64,000 bases of DNA from Proteiniclasticum sediminis (GTDB taxonomy: Bacteria; Bacillota; Clostridia; Clostridiales; Clostridiaceae): contig NZ_JAGSCS010000003.1 of assembly GCF_018128025.1 (NCBI RefSeq), positions 62,001-126,000 of the forward strand, given 5' to 3'. The translations under genes were made by a program, and so were the position numbers. Below the pieces are notes generated by a model. The model saw only the letters and a list, made by a program, of their open reading frames with translations. It was not told where the DNA came from and searched no databases. Shown piece by piece: positions 52,996 through 63,765 of this stretch; position 1 is the stretch's first letter; each line of letters opens with the position of its first letter.

Positions 52996-54024
52996 ATGAT
53001 GAAGAAAGCATTGGAACAATCGGATCGGATTGAATTTCTGGACACGGTGGAAGAGACTTGCGGAAAACTTCCGGACAAGACTCTTTTTGTGGTGGATTCC
53101 GGGGTGTTCTACAAGACCCTGTCCCTGGCAAACCATCTCCGGGGAAAGTCCGTGCTGCTTCTTACGCCGTCGGAAACGGAAAAAACCCTGCGAACTGTGG
53201 AGAAAATTTATGGGGCCCTCTTTGACGGACCGGACCTAAGGGCCATGGTGGTCATCGGCGGTGGCATTGTGGGAGATCTGGCGGCCTTTGCCGCGGCCAC
53301 CTACAAACGGGGGATCCCCCTTACGCTGGTCCCCACGACCCTCTTATCCATGGCGGACAGCGCCGTGGGCGGGAAAAACGGGGTAAATTACCGGGGGGTG
53401 AAAAACTACATCGGAACCTTCCGTAAACCCGACCACATCTACATCTGTCCGGCATTTTTGAAGACCCTGAGCCGGAAAGAACTGCGCTCCGGCCTGGGCG
53501 AGCTTTTGAAGTACGGCCTCATCGGCGATGAAGAGATTCTTCGCCTTTTGGCCATGGCTCCGGAAAATATCCAGGAACTACCCTATCCAGCCCTGATCCA
53601 GCGGGGATTGGTCATCAAGTCCCGCCTGGTGGCGGAGGATTTCCATGATGTGGGAGTGCGGAACATCTTGAATTTTGGTCATAACATCGGCCACGCCCTG
53701 GAAAATGCCACCCAGGGGGACCTGGCCCACGGCGAGGCTGTGGCGCTGGGCCTTCTGGTGGAGCTTCGGCTTTCCGAAATGCTCCTTCAGCTGGACCCCT
53801 CCCTTCGGAAAAACCTCACGGGGCTCATGGACAAATTCGGGATGCCCACAAAAATTGAAGGAATTTCCGGGCAGGCGCTGCTTCCCGGCCTTCGCAAAGA
53901 CAAGAAGAATGATGACCAGCTGCGGTTCACGCTGCTGGAACGTCAAAATCAACCGAGAATCAAGGTTCCGGTGCCGGAGGAAGCGATCCTTCAAGCCTGG
54001 CAGGACCTCATGGAGAAGAAATAA
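52996..54024 (+). CDS. aroB: 3-dehydroquinate synthase
   Basis: Second step of the shikimate pathway, DAHP to 3-dehydroquinate; NAD- and metal-dependent; 342 residues. NAD-binding GGGIVGDLAAFAAATYKRG (about 89-107), PTTLLSMADSAVGGKNGVN, and the metal-site segments ELLKYGLI and NFGHNIGHALE. ATG 52996 (or 52999) follows AAAGG. Directly abuts the DAHP synthase gene, so the first two steps are encoded together. Confidence 0.97.
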   Translation: MMKKALEQSDRIEFLDTVEETCGKLPDKTLFVVDSGVFYKTLSLANHLRGKSVLLLTPSETEKTLRTVEKIYGALFDGPDLRAMVVIGGGIVGDLAAFAAATYKRGIPLTLVPTTLLSMADSAVGGKNGVNYRGVKNYIGTFRKPDHIYICPAFLKTLSRKELRSGLGELLKYGLIGDEEILRLLAMAPENIQELPYPALIQRGLVIKSRLVAEDFHDVGVRNILNFGHNIGHALENATQGDLAHGEAVALGLLVELRLSEMLLQLDPSLRKNLTGLMDKFGMPTKIEGISGQALLPGLRKDKKNDDQLRFTLLERQNQPRIKVPVPEEAILQAWQDLMEKK

Positions 54025-54819
54025 ATGAAACTGAAAGCAATGGACTTGTCCTTAGGCAAGATTGAAATTAAAATCCGGGAGAAAACGCTGACCAAGGATC
54101 CGGTGATCATCGCCGGTCCCTGCTCCGTGGAAGATGCCGCCACCATGCGGAGAATCGCCTCTTCCCTGAAAGATCTCGGGGTGGATGTCCTTCGGGGCGG
54201 GGCCTATAAGCCCCGAACCTCCCCCTATGATTTCCAGGGCCTCAAGGAGGACGGCCTGGAGATTCTCCGGGAAATCCGGGCGGAGTTTGATCTGCCCATC
54301 GCCACGGAGATCCTGGATCCCCGCCATCTGGAGAAAGCCCTGGATGTGGTGGACATCATCCAGATCGGTTCCCGGAACATGTACAACTACACCCTCCTGG
54401 AGGAAGCGGGCCGCACCGGGAAACCCATCATCCTGAAGCGCGGTTTCAGCGCCACGGTGAAGGAGTGGGTCAGTGCTGCGGAATACATCTTGAACACCGG
54501 CAATGAGCAGGTGATCCTCTGCGAACGGGGGATCCGCACCTTTGAAACCACCACCCGCAATACCCTGGACTTGAACTCCGTGGCCTTTCTCAAGGAACGC
54601 TGCCGCCTGCCGGTCCTGGTGGATCCCAGCCATGGCACCGGGGTCCGGAGCCTGGTGAAACCCATGGGCGCCGCCGGCATCCTGGCAGGGGCCGCCGGAC
54701 TGATCATCGAAGCCCATACGGAACCGGACAAAGCCTGTTCCGATGCCCGGCAGACCATCGACATGAAGACCCTGGAAGAAATCATGAATTTAACAAAACA
54801 ATTATGGAGGCTCACATGA
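54025..54819 (+). CDS. aroF: 3-deoxy-7-phosphoheptulonate (DAHP) synthase, type I beta
   Basis: First step of the shikimate pathway, from PEP and erythrose 4-phosphate; 264 residues. TIM-barrel motifs: [42 protein letters not shown] and VDPSHGTG. The lack of the regulatory N-terminal ferredoxin-like or chorismate mutase domain found in many Bacillota suggests it is not allosterically controlled by that route. ATG 54025 immediately follows the aroB stop. Overlaps the start region of lspA. Confidence 0.95.
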   Translation: MKLKAMDLSLGKIEIKIREKTLTKDPVIIAGPCSVEDAATMRRIASSLKDLGVDVLRGGAYKPRTSPYDFQGLKEDGLEILREIRAEFDLPIATEILDPRHLEKALDVVDIIQIGSRNMYNYTLLEEAGRTGKPIILKRGFSATVKEWVSAAEYILNTGNEQVILCERGIRTFETTTRNTLDLNSVAFLKERCRLPVLVDPSHGTGVRSLVKPMGAAGILAGAAGLIIEAHTEPDKACSDARQTIDMKTLEEIMNLTKQLWRLT

Positions 54820-55262
54820 TTTATATTATTTTTCTCATCGGAATGGCCCTGGATATTCTCACCAAGCAATGGGCGATGAATGGGCTAAAACCCCAGGGCG
54901 ATATTACGGTCATCCCGGGATTTTTCGACCTGGCTTATCTGGAGAACCGGGGCGCGGCCTTTGGCATTTTCCAGGGCAAGGTGGTCCTCCTGGTTTTGGT
55001 CACCTTTGTGGTCCTGAGCATTCTTTTCCTCAATTACCTGAAGACCCCAAAAAAGAGTCTCCTGTTCACCTGGAGCAATGCCCTCATTCTCACCGGTGCC
55101 CTGGGAAATCTCCTGGATCGGGTCCGTTTAGGGTATGTGGTGGATTTCCTGTCGCTGCACTATAAGAATCAGTACTATTTCCCCACGTTCAACGTGGCGG
55201 ATATCTGCATCACCTTCGGCACCGGACTTCTCATTCTCTATATTCTCAAGGAAGTGGAATAA
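54816..55262 (+). CDS. lspA: Lipoprotein signal peptidase
   Basis: Membrane aspartic protease cleaving prolipoproteins; 148 residues, four helices. Catalytic aspartates D110 (GYVVDFL) and D129 (FNVADICI), plus ENRGAAFG and [10 protein letters not shown]. The start is ATG 54816 because GGAGG lies five bases upstream; ATG 54804 overlaps that site. In Clostridia lspA usually follows divIVA directly; here aroB and DAHP synthase come between. Confidence 0.97.
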   Translation: MIYIIFLIGMALDILTKQWAMNGLKPQGDITVIPGFFDLAYLENRGAAFGIFQGKVVLLVLVTFVVLSILFLNYLKTPKKSLLFTWSNALILTGALGNLLDRVRLGYVVDFLSLHYKNQYYFPTFNVADICITFGTGLLILYILKEVE

Positions 55263-56173
55263 TGGAAGACTTGCAGTTTCTCATCACACCGGAAGAGGAA
55301 AATCAGCGGCTGGATGTGTATCTCAGCCAGAAGCTGCCGGATCTTTCCCGCTCCTATCTCCAGAAACTCATCCCCCAGGAGCTGATCTTGGTGGATGGCA
55401 AGGTTCGCAAAGCCTCCTATCGCCTGAAGGCGGGGGAAATGGTCATGCTGGAGCTTCCGCCGCTGACGGAGATCGAAGTGATTCCCCAGGACCTCCCCCT
55501 AGACATCCTCTACGAGGATGAGGATCTCATTGTGGTGAACAAGGCCAAGGGCATGGTGGTTCATCCCGCCCAGGGAAACTATCACGGGACCCTGGTCAAT
55601 GCCCTCCTGTATCATGTGAAGGACCTGTCGGGGATTAACGGGGTCCTGCGACCGGGGATTGTGCACCGCATCGACAAGGATACTACGGGGATTCTTGTGG
55701 TGGCGAAAAGTGACCGGGCCCATGCCTGCTTATCTGCCCAGCTGAAGGATCACTCCATGAAGCGGGAATATTATGCTCTGGTCCATGGCCGGGTGAAGAG
55801 CGACCAAGGAACCATCGATGCACCCTTGGGACGCTCCAAGAAGGATCGGCTGAAAATGGCCATCACCGAGGACGGAAAACGGGCGGTGACCCACTATGAG
55901 GTGCTGAAGCGCTATGAAGGCTATACCCTCATCAAAGCGATCCTGGAGACGGGGAGAACCCATCAGATCCGCGTCCATTTGGCCTCCATCCATCATCCGC
56001 TGGTGGGGGATTTTGTCTATGGGCTGAAAAAGGAAAATGGGGACGGACAGCTTCTTCACGCGGCGACCTTAGGGTTTGAGACCCCCCAGGGAAAGCGTCT
56101 GGAGTTTCATACCCCTGTCCAGGGACAGTTCCGCCAAGCCCTCATCCGGCTTCATCGCATGGAACGAAAATAA
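55262..56173 (+). CDS. RluA/RluD family 23S rRNA pseudouridine synthase
   Basis: 303 residues: N-terminal S4 domain (RLDVYLSQKLPDLSRSYLQ) and a RluA-type catalytic domain with HRIDKDTTGILVVAK, which carries the catalytic Asp. Expected to modify large-subunit rRNA as RluD does; the exact sites are unknown. ATG 55262 overlaps the lspA stop by one base. Conserved lspA-rluD pairing. Product pseudouridines ultimately feed PsuK/PsuG during RNA turnover, but no direct link is implied. Confidence 0.96.
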   Translation: MEDLQFLITPEEENQRLDVYLSQKLPDLSRSYLQKLIPQELILVDGKVRKASYRLKAGEMVMLELPPLTEIEVIPQDLPLDILYEDEDLIVVNKAKGMVVHPAQGNYHGTLVNALLYHVKDLSGINGVLRPGIVHRIDKDTTGILVVAKSDRAHACLSAQLKDHSMKREYYALVHGRVKSDQGTIDAPLGRSKKDRLKMAITEDGKRAVTHYEVLKRYEGYTLIKAILETGRTHQIRVHLASIHHPLVGDFVYGLKKENGDGQLLHAATLGFETPQGKRLEFHTPVQGQFRQALIRLHRMERK

Positions 56174-56237
56174 GAACAAAGTATGAACAAATTTAACAAT
56201 AAATGAATTTTAGCTATGAATTATTCGGGCAGTTGCG

Positions 56238-56243
56238 TATAAT
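56238..56243 (+). promoter_or_regulatory. -10 element upstream of pyrR
   Basis: Perfect TATAAT, about 70 bases before the pyrR ATG. The -35 is not evident. A small hairpin AAGGAAA-TGTCC-TTTCCTT (56287-56305) lies between it and the ATG. Confidence 0.5.
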
Positions 56244-56264
56244 CATAGAAAATCACGAAAATAA

Positions 56265-57625
<1,361 letters not shown>

Positions 57626-57629
57626 CACT

Positions 57630-58760
57630 ATGGAATATAACATTATAGCCACCTGCGCCTTCGGCCTGGAGAGCATCCTGTCCAAGGAGCTGAAAAACCT
57701 CGGTTATGAGGATCTCATGGTGGAAAACGGAAAAGTGGAGTTTCGCGGGGACGAGATGGATATTGCCATCTGCAATGTCCATCTGCGTACGGCGGAGCGG
57801 GTACTGCTGAAAATGGCCGAGTTTCCCGCCACCACCTTTGAAGAACTTTTCCAGGGCACCAAAGTCATCAACTTTGCGGAACTGATCCCCGTCAGCGGGA
57901 AGATGCACGTGGTGGGAAAGTCCGTCCGAAGCAAGCTCTTCAGCGTGCCGGACTGCCAGAGCATCGTGAAGAAGGCCGTGGTGGAGTCCATGAAACGGAC
58001 CTACCATCGGGAAACCTTTGCGGAAAGCGGTGCGGTGTACAAGATTGAAATCGGGCTCCTCAAGGATGTGGCCACCATCACCATCGATACCTCTGGCGAG
58101 GGACTTCACCGCCGGGGCTACCGGGAACATTCCGGGGCAGCTCCCTTGAAGGAGACCCTGGCAGCAGCCCTGGTCCTTCTTTCCGGGTATGACGGAAGCC
58201 GTCCCCTGGTGGATCCCTTCTGCGGATCCGGAACCATCCTCATTGAAGCGGCTATGATCGCCCGGAACATGGCGCCCAATGCCGACCGGAAGTTTGTCTG
58301 CGAAACCTGGCCTACCTTTGACAAGGAGGTCTTTGACCAGGTCCGGGAAGGGGCGAAAGCCCAGGCCAAGAAGATGAAGCTGAAGATCACCGGCTTTGAC
58401 ATCGATTCCTATGTGCTCAGCACCGCCAAGATGAATGCCAAAAAAGCCGGCGTCTTTGAGAACATCTACTTCCTGAAGGAAGATTTCAAGTTCCTGAAAT
58501 ACACCGACGAGAAGGTCACCATCATCACCAATCCGCCCTACGGCGAACGGATCGGTGATGCGGACAATATCCGCAGGCTCATGGAGAAGCTGGGCAAGGA
58601 TAAAGCGGAGCATGAGGATTTTGAGGTCTTTGTCCTCACGGCCATGGAGGACTTTGAGAAAGCCTTTGGCGCCAAAGCCCACAAGAACCGAAAACTCTAT
58701 AATGGACGGATTCAGACATATTATTATCAGTACTTTGCCAATCAGCGGAAAGAGGGATAA
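57630..58760 (+). CDS. THUMP-domain class I SAM-dependent RNA methyltransferase (RlmL/YpsC type)
   Basis: 376 residues: N-terminal THUMP RNA-binding domain (to about 165) and a Rossmann methyltransferase with VDPFCGSGTILIEAAMIARN and the NPPYGERIG catalytic motif of N2-guanine methyltransferases. Equivalent to the N-terminal half of E. coli RlmKL and to B. subtilis YpsC, so 23S rRNA m2G is likely. Four bases after xth; followed three bases later by asparaginase. Confidence 0.94.
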   Translation: MEYNIIATCAFGLESILSKELKNLGYEDLMVENGKVEFRGDEMDIAICNVHLRTAERVLLKMAEFPATTFEELFQGTKVINFAELIPVSGKMHVVGKSVRSKLFSVPDCQSIVKKAVVESMKRTYHRETFAESGAVYKIEIGLLKDVATITIDTSGEGLHRRGYREHSGAAPLKETLAAALVLLSGYDGSRPLVDPFCGSGTILIEAAMIARNMAPNADRKFVCETWPTFDKEVFDQVREGAKAQAKKMKLKITGFDIDSYVLSTAKMNAKKAGVFENIYFLKEDFKFLKYTDEKVTIITNPPYGERIGDADNIRRLMEKLGKDKAEHEDFEVFVLTAMEDFEKAFGAKAHKNRKLYNGRIQTYYYQYFANQRKEG

Positions 58761-58763
58761 GGG

Positions 58764-59768
58764 ATGAAGAAAATCGCGGTTATTTTTAATGGGGGAACCA
58801 TTTCCATGAAGGTGGACCCGAAGATCAAGGCAGCCGTTCCTTCCCTCACCGGGGAAGAAATCATGCACATGGTCACGGGCATTGAAAAGCATGCCGAGAT
58901 TCTGTCCTATAACTTCAGCTCCTTTCCCAGTCCCCACATGACCCTGGAGAAGATCATGGAGCTTCGGGCTTACACCTTGGACATTCTGGAGCGGGAGAAA
59001 CCCCATGGGGTAGTCATCACCCACGGAACGGATACTCTGGAGGAGACGGCCTACCTCTTTGATCTCACCATGGATACCCCTTGCCCCATCGTGTTCACCG
59101 GGGCCATGCGAAGCGGCTCGGAGCTGGGGTATGACGGACCGTCGAATCTGGCCCAGGCCATCGTCACGGCATCGGCGGAGTCCTCCGTGGGACGGGGCGT
59201 TCTGGTGTGCTTAAACAGCGAACTGAACAGCGCATCGGAAGTCACCAAGGCCAACTCCCTGTCCCTCAACGCCTTCCGAACGCCGGTCTTTGGTCCCTTG
59301 GGGATTGTGGACAACAACAAGGTGATCTACTACCGGAATACGGACCGTCGGGAGGTATGGCCCACAGATCAGCTCTCGACCAAGGTGGAACTGGTGAAGA
59401 CCGTGGCGGGCATGGACTCCCGGGTACTCCGTTTCTTAGTGGATGACGGCTGCGAGGGCATCGTCATTGAGGCCCTGGGGCGGGGAAATGTTCCGCCCAT
59501 GATGGTGGAAGGCATCCGCTATGCCCTGAGCCGGAATCTTCCGGTGGTCATCGTTTCTCGCTGCTTCGAAGGCCGGGTCTTCGGCAGCTACGGTTATGAG
59601 GGCGGCGGCAAGCATCTTCGGAACATGGGGGTTATTTTCGGGGACAGCCTCCCCGGTCAGAAAGCCCGGATCAAGCTCATGGTGGCTTTATCCCGGGGGA
59701 AGGACCTGGAAGCAATCAAGGCATTTTTTGAACAGGAACGTTACCTGGACGACCCGGATGAACGATGA
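58764..59768 (+). CDS. Type I L-asparaginase
   Basis: Hydrolyses asparagine to aspartate and ammonia; 334 residues. Both catalytic threonines are in place: first in FNGGTIS (about residue 12) and second in THGTDTLEETAY (about residue 86, with the adjacent Asp). GAMRSGSELGYDG and the C-terminal small domain are present. No signal peptide, so cytosolic. ATG 58764 follows AGGG. Confidence 0.95.
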   Translation: MKKIAVIFNGGTISMKVDPKIKAAVPSLTGEEIMHMVTGIEKHAEILSYNFSSFPSPHMTLEKIMELRAYTLDILEREKPHGVVITHGTDTLEETAYLFDLTMDTPCPIVFTGAMRSGSELGYDGPSNLAQAIVTASAESSVGRGVLVCLNSELNSASEVTKANSLSLNAFRTPVFGPLGIVDNNKVIYYRNTDRREVWPTDQLSTKVELVKTVAGMDSRVLRFLVDDGCEGIVIEALGRGNVPPMMVEGIRYALSRNLPVVIVSRCFEGRVFGSYGYEGGGKHLRNMGVIFGDSLPGQKARIKLMVALSRGKDLEAIKAFFEQERYLDDPDER

Positions 59769-59789
59769 TTCCAAAGGAGTGAAGTGCAG

Positions 59790-60668
59790 ATGATTAGAAG
59801 CATGACAGGTTTTGGCCGAGCCCTGGCCGATGATACAAAACGAAGCTTTCTCGTGGAAATGAAGGCCGTGAATCAGCGGTATCTGGACGTGAATATCCGG
59901 ATGCCCAAAAGTCTTCTCGCCCTCGAAGAAAAGGTGCGAAAAGTCGTGGGTGCCTATATTTTCCGGGGAAAGGTGGATCTTTTCATCACCTACCGCAATT
60001 ACGCCCGGGAAGATACGGCGGTGAAGTATAATGCCAATCTGGCCAAGGAGTATGTGGAGATTCTGGGGTCCATGGCCCGGGAATTTCACCTGACCCCGGA
60101 TGTGCCGGTTTCCCTTTTGGCCGGATTTCCCAATGTGATTTTCACCGAAGAAAAGGAAGAAAATCTGGAAGAGATCTGGGCGCTCCTGGAAGTGGCGGTG
60201 ACGGAAGCTTCCCAAGCCATGAGCCTCATGAAGGAGCAGGAGGGAGCCTCCCTGAAGCGGGACATTGAAGAGAAGGCCGAAGGCATTCGCCAGCGGCTGG
60301 AACGGGTGAAAGACCGGGATGCCGTGGTCATTCCGCTCTACAAGGAACGCCTGGAAAAGCGGGTGACGGAGCTTCTGGAGACGGTACCCGTGGATGAGAA
60401 TCGGCTGGCTCTGGAAATTGCCCTCTACACGGACCGGGCAAGCATCGATGAGGAAATCACACGGCTGGAAAGCCATTTGGCCCAGCTGGGACTTTTCCTC
60501 CAGGAAGAGGAACCCGTGGGAAGAAAGCTGGATTTCCTGGCTCAGGAGATGAACCGGGAAGCCAACACCATGGCATCCAAATCCGTGGATCTGGAGGTCA
60601 CCAACACGGTTCTGGAAATTAAAAACGAGATCGAGAAGATCCGAGAACAAATGCAGAATATCGAATAG
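59790..60668 (+). CDS. yicC: YicC/YloC family endoribonuclease
   Basis: 292 residues from ATG 59790, ten bases after AAGGAG, beginning with the family signature [11 protein letters not shown] and [13 protein letters not shown]. The N-terminal YicC domain and C-terminal DUF1732 (coiled coil, ending [11 protein letters not shown]) are both present. Recent work shows RNase activity in this family. Starts the conserved yicC-remA-gmk-rpoZ-coaBC run. Confidence 0.95.
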   Translation: MIRSMTGFGRALADDTKRSFLVEMKAVNQRYLDVNIRMPKSLLALEEKVRKVVGAYIFRGKVDLFITYRNYAREDTAVKYNANLAKEYVEILGSMAREFHLTPDVPVSLLAGFPNVIFTEEKEENLEEIWALLEVAVTEASQAMSLMKEQEGASLKRDIEEKAEGIRQRLERVKDRDAVVIPLYKERLEKRVTELLETVPVDENRLALEIALYTDRASIDEEITRLESHLAQLGLFLQEEEPVGRKLDFLAQEMNREANTMASKSVDLEVTNTVLEIKNEIEKIREQMQNIE

Positions 60669-60679
60669 GAGAGATGGTC

Positions 60680-60955
60680 ATGAATATTAAGCTGCTCAAC
60701 ATCGGCTTTGGCAATATCGTGTCGGCGAACAAGATCGTCGCCATCGTCAGCCCCGAATCGGCGCCGATCAAGAGAATTATCCAGGAGGCCCGGGAACGGG
60801 GAATGCTCATCGATGCCACCTATGGTCGGCGCACCCGGGCAGTCATCGTCACGGATTCCGATCATGTGATTCTCTCAGCCGTTCAGCCGGAAACGGTGGC
60901 GCACCGGCTGGAAACCAAAGAAGAAATGATAGATGAGGTAGGATTTGATGAATAG
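60680..60955 (+). CDS. remA: RemA-type extracellular matrix regulator (DUF370)
   Basis: 91 residues. Family signature [21 protein letters not shown] and [16 protein letters not shown]. In B. subtilis RemA forms rings that activate biofilm matrix and osmoprotection operons; in Clostridia the target genes are unknown. The start is ATG 60680, nine bases after GGAG (ATG 60674 is too close). Overlaps gmk by 8 bases. Confidence 0.94.
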   Translation: MNIKLLNIGFGNIVSANKIVAIVSPESAPIKRIIQEARERGMLIDATYGRRTRAVIVTDSDHVILSAVQPETVAHRLETKEEMIDEVGFDE

Positions 60956-61574
60956 AGGTTTGCTGCTGGTGCTATCCGGTCCGTCGGGAGCGGGAAAAGG
61001 GACGGTCTGTGAAGCCTATAAATGCAGACATGAGAATATTTGGACCTCTGTGTCCATGACAACACGGGCGCCGCGTAAAGGCGAAGTGGAAGGGGAAAGC
61101 TACTACTTCGTGACCGTGGAGGAGTTTGAGCGTAAAATCGCCAATGACGAGTTTCTGGAGTACGCCCAGGTGTACGGGAACTATTACGGCACGCCCCGGG
61201 CCCAGGTGGAAGAAAAGATTGCCCAGGGCAGGGATGTGATTCTGGAGATCGACATCCAGGGAGCCCTGAATGTCCAGGAGAACACCTCCGAAGGGATCTT
61301 TATCTTTATCCTTCCCCCCTCCATGAACGAGCTGAAGAAGCGGATCATCGGCCGAGGAAGTGAGACGCCGGAGTCCCTCCTCACCCGTTTCCAGTCCGCC
61401 TATAATGAAATCAACTATGTCTCCAAATACAATTACGCCATCACCAACCATACGGTGGAACAGGCAGCCCACGACCTGGCCTGCATTGTCCGGGCGGAAA
61501 AATGCCGTGTTACCCGTGTGTCCAACGAAATACTGTCCTTAAAGGAGGAAGATTTAAATGAGCTCATTGATTGA
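60948..61574 (+). CDS. gmk: Guanylate kinase
   Basis: GMP to GDP, cytosolic; 208 residues. P-loop [13 protein letters not shown] (about 10-22), GMP-binding [18 protein letters not shown] and the LLEIDIQGA-type segment [15 protein letters not shown] 60948 follows GAGGTAGGA. Overlaps rpoZ by 17 bases. Confidence 0.98.
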   Translation: MNRGLLLVLSGPSGAGKGTVCEAYKCRHENIWTSVSMTTRAPRKGEVEGESYYFVTVEEFERKIANDEFLEYAQVYGNYYGTPRAQVEEKIAQGRDVILEIDIQGALNVQENTSEGIFIFILPPSMNELKKRIIGRGSETPESLLTRFQSAYNEINYVSKYNYAITNHTVEQAAHDLACIVRAEKCRVTRVSNEILSLKEEDLNELID

Positions 61575-61773
61575 TCCATCTGTAACCGATCTGCTGAAGA
61601 GGGTAGACAACCGCTACCGTCTGGTGACCTTAACGTCCAAAAGAGCCCGTCAGATCATTGACGGCCAGGAACCCCTGGTCCCCATTACCAGCGTTAACCC
61701 CCTGTCCATTGCGGTGAACGAAGTGAACCAGGGACTCATCGAGTACGAGACCCTGAAAGATGGAGTGAAGTAA
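61558..61773 (+). CDS. rpoZ: RNA polymerase omega subunit
   Basis: 71 residues; helps fold the beta-prime subunit. The family signature SRYRLV-type DNRYRLVTLTSKRARQI is present and the VNPLSIAVNEVNQGLI segment follows. ATG 61558 after AAAGGAGG within the end of gmk. One base separates it from coaBC. Confidence 0.95.
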   Translation: MSSLIDPSVTDLLKRVDNRYRLVTLTSKRARQIIDGQEPLVPITSVNPLSIAVNEVNQGLIEYETLKDGVK

Positions 61774-61774
61774 C

Positions 61775-62959
61775 ATGAAAAACGTTGTCTTGGGGGTCAC
61801 CGGCGGCATTGCGGCCTACAAGGCCCTGGAGGTGGTGTCCCGGCTGAAGAAGCTGGGCATCAACGTGGATGTGGCCATGTCAAAGTCCGCCCAGGAGTTT
61901 GTCACCCCGCTGACGTTCCAGAGTCTTAGCCAGAATCCCGTCATCACAGATATGTTTGATGAACCCAAGGCTTTTGAGATCGCCCATATTTCTTTGGCGA
62001 AAAAGGCCGATGTCTTTGCCATCGTTCCTGCTACGGCGAATATCATCGGAAAGATTGCCCATGGCATCTCCGATGATTTCATCACCACCTCCGTCATGGC
62101 CACCAAGGCAAAGGTGCTCATCGCCCCGGCCATGAATACCCAGATGTATGCCAATCCGCTGGTCCAGGAGAATATTGAGAAGCTCAAGGGGCTGGGGTAC
62201 CATTTCGTCAGCCCGGGGGCAGGACGCCTCGCCTGCGGCGATGTGGGAGAAGGCAAGCTGGCCCTGGTGGACGATATTATGGAAGAAATTCTTGCCCTTC
62301 TTCATCCCCGCCGGGACTGGGCGGGCAGGCAGGTGCTGATCACGGCGGGGGGGACGGAAGCTCCCATCGATCCTGTCCGGGTGCTAACCAACCATTCCTC
62401 CGGGAAAATGGGCATCGCCCTGGCGGAAGTGCTCCGGGACCGGGGCGCTCAGGTCACCCTGATCCATGCTCGGGTAACGGCTCCTCTTCCCCAGGGGGTG
62501 GAGCTGGTGGAAGCCAGGACCGTGGAGGCCATGGATACCGCCGTGCAAGGGCGGTTTGCCCAAGCGGACGCCGTCTTCATGGCTGCAGCCGTCTCGGATT
62601 ACCAGATGAAGGAAGTATCGCCGGAGAAGATCAAGAAAAGCGGCGATACCTTGACACTGGAACTGGTCAAAGCCAAGGATATCCTGAAGAGTCTGGGCGA
62701 AGAGAAAACCCATCAGATTCTCGTGGGCTTTGCGGCGGAATCCCAGGAACTGGAGAAGAATGCCCAGGAAAAGCTTGTCCGGAAGAATCTGGACTTCATC
62801 GCCGCCAACAACATTTCCGGCGGCCAGGTCTTTGGCCAGGAGGAAAACCATGTGGTTCTCTATGGACCCCATGGCCTTCGGGTGGATTTGGGGCAGCGCA
62901 GCAAAAAGGAAACGGCAGAAATGCTCGTGGACGAAGTCACCAAGCACTTCCAGAAATAA
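61775..62959 (+). CDS. coaBC: Bifunctional phosphopantothenoylcysteine decarboxylase/synthase CoaBC
   Basis: Two steps of coenzyme A synthesis; 394 residues. CoaC flavoprotein half: GVTGGIAAYKALEV, active-site His in HISLAKKADVFAIVPATAN, APAMNTQMYANP and GAGRLACGDVGEG. CoaB half (from about 185): ITAGGTEAPIDPVRVLTNHSSG and AAVSDYQ. Last gene of the rightward run; priA, the usual next gene, is absent and a terminator follows. Confidence 0.97.
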   Translation: MKNVVLGVTGGIAAYKALEVVSRLKKLGINVDVAMSKSAQEFVTPLTFQSLSQNPVITDMFDEPKAFEIAHISLAKKADVFAIVPATANIIGKIAHGISDDFITTSVMATKAKVLIAPAMNTQMYANPLVQENIEKLKGLGYHFVSPGAGRLACGDVGEGKLALVDDIMEEILALLHPRRDWAGRQVLITAGGTEAPIDPVRVLTNHSSGKMGIALAEVLRDRGAQVTLIHARVTAPLPQGVELVEARTVEAMDTAVQGRFAQADAVFMAAAVSDYQMKEVSPEKIKKSGDTLTLELVKAKDILKSLGEEKTHQILVGFAAESQELEKNAQEKLVRKNLDFIAANNISGGQVFGQEENHVVLYGPHGLRVDLGQRSKKETAEMLVDEVTKHFQK

Positions 62960-62961
62960 TC

Positions 62962-62991
62962 AAAACCTCTGCTTTTGGGCAGAGGTTTTTT
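62962..62991 (+). terminator. Terminator after coaBC
   Basis: AAAACCTCTGC / GCAGAGGTTTT perfect 11-bp stem followed by T. Confidence 0.93.
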
Positions 62992-63005
62992 GCGTGTATA
63001 AGGAT

Positions 63006-63040
63006 AAGAAAAGAGACTTGCCAAGGCAAGTCTCTTCTTT
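63006..63040 (-). terminator. Terminator of the liv operon
   Basis: Perfect 12-bp stem AAGAGACTTGCC / GGCAAGTCTCTT with a 2-base loop; on the minus strand followed by TTCTTATCC. Faces the coaBC terminator in the convergent gap. Confidence 0.85.
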
Positions 63041-63060
63041 ATGGAGGAAGTTGGGGGAAA

Positions 63061-63765
63061 TCAGCCCCCGAGATAGGCTTTCTTCACTTCATCATTGTTT
63101 ACGAGATCCTTGGAGTAGCCTTCCAGATCGATATAGCCGTTCTTCAGGATATATCCCCGGTTGGAGTACTTCAGGGCCAGATGGGCGTTCTGCTCCACCA
63201 GGAGCACCGTGGTGCCGGCGGCATTGATGTCCCGGACGATGTTGAAGATTTCTTCCACGATGAGGGGAGCCAGTCCCATGGAGGGCTCATCCAACAGGAG
63301 AAGCTTGGGGCGGGCCAGGAGTCCCCGGGCAATGGCCAGCATCTGCTGCTCTCCGCCGGAGAGGGTGCCGGCCAGCTGGTTCTTTCGTTCCAAAAGTCGG
63401 GGGAAGAGCTCGAAGGACCGCTGGAAATCCTTGGCGACGTTCTCTTTATCCTTGCGGGTGATGGCGCCCACTTCCAGGTTTTCGAAGACCGTCATGCGGG
63501 GGAAGATTCGTCGACCTTCCGGCACATGGGAGATGCCCAGTTTCACGATCTCCGAGGCCAGGGTTTTGGAAATGTCCTTTCCCTGGTAGAGGATTTCGCC
63601 GCCGGACTTTCGCTCTAGGCCCGAGATGGTCCGAAGGGTGGTGGTTTTTCCGGAGCCGTTGGCCCCGATGAGGGAGACGATTTCGCCCTCTTCCACATGG
63701 AGATTCACGTCCTTCAAGGCTTGGATGGCCCCGTAGTGGACGCTGAGATGGTTAAGCTTGAGCAA
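63061..63765 (-). CDS. livF: Branched-chain amino acid ABC transporter ATP-binding protein LivF
   Basis: Cytosolic ATPase of a high-affinity leucine/isoleucine/valine-type importer; 234 residues. Walker A GANGSGKTTTLR, signature LSGGEQQMLAIARGL, Walker B LLLLDEPSMGLAPL. The start is TTG 63765, six bases after GGGAGGTGA, giving M-LKLNHLSVHYGAIQ and the normal length; upstream in-frame starts lie inside livG. Overlaps livG by 14 bases. Confidence 0.95.
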   Translation of the reverse strand: MLKLNHLSVHYGAIQALKDVNLHVEEGEIVSLIGANGSGKTTTLRTISGLERKSGGEILYQGKDISKTLASEIVKLGISHVPEGRRIFPRMTVFENLEVGAITRKDKENVAKDFQRSFELFPRLLERKNQLAGTLSGGEQQMLAIARGLLARPKLLLLDEPSMGLAPLIVEEIFNIVRDINAAGTTVLLVEQNAHLALKYSNRGYILKNGYIDLEGYSKDLVNNDEVKKAYLGG

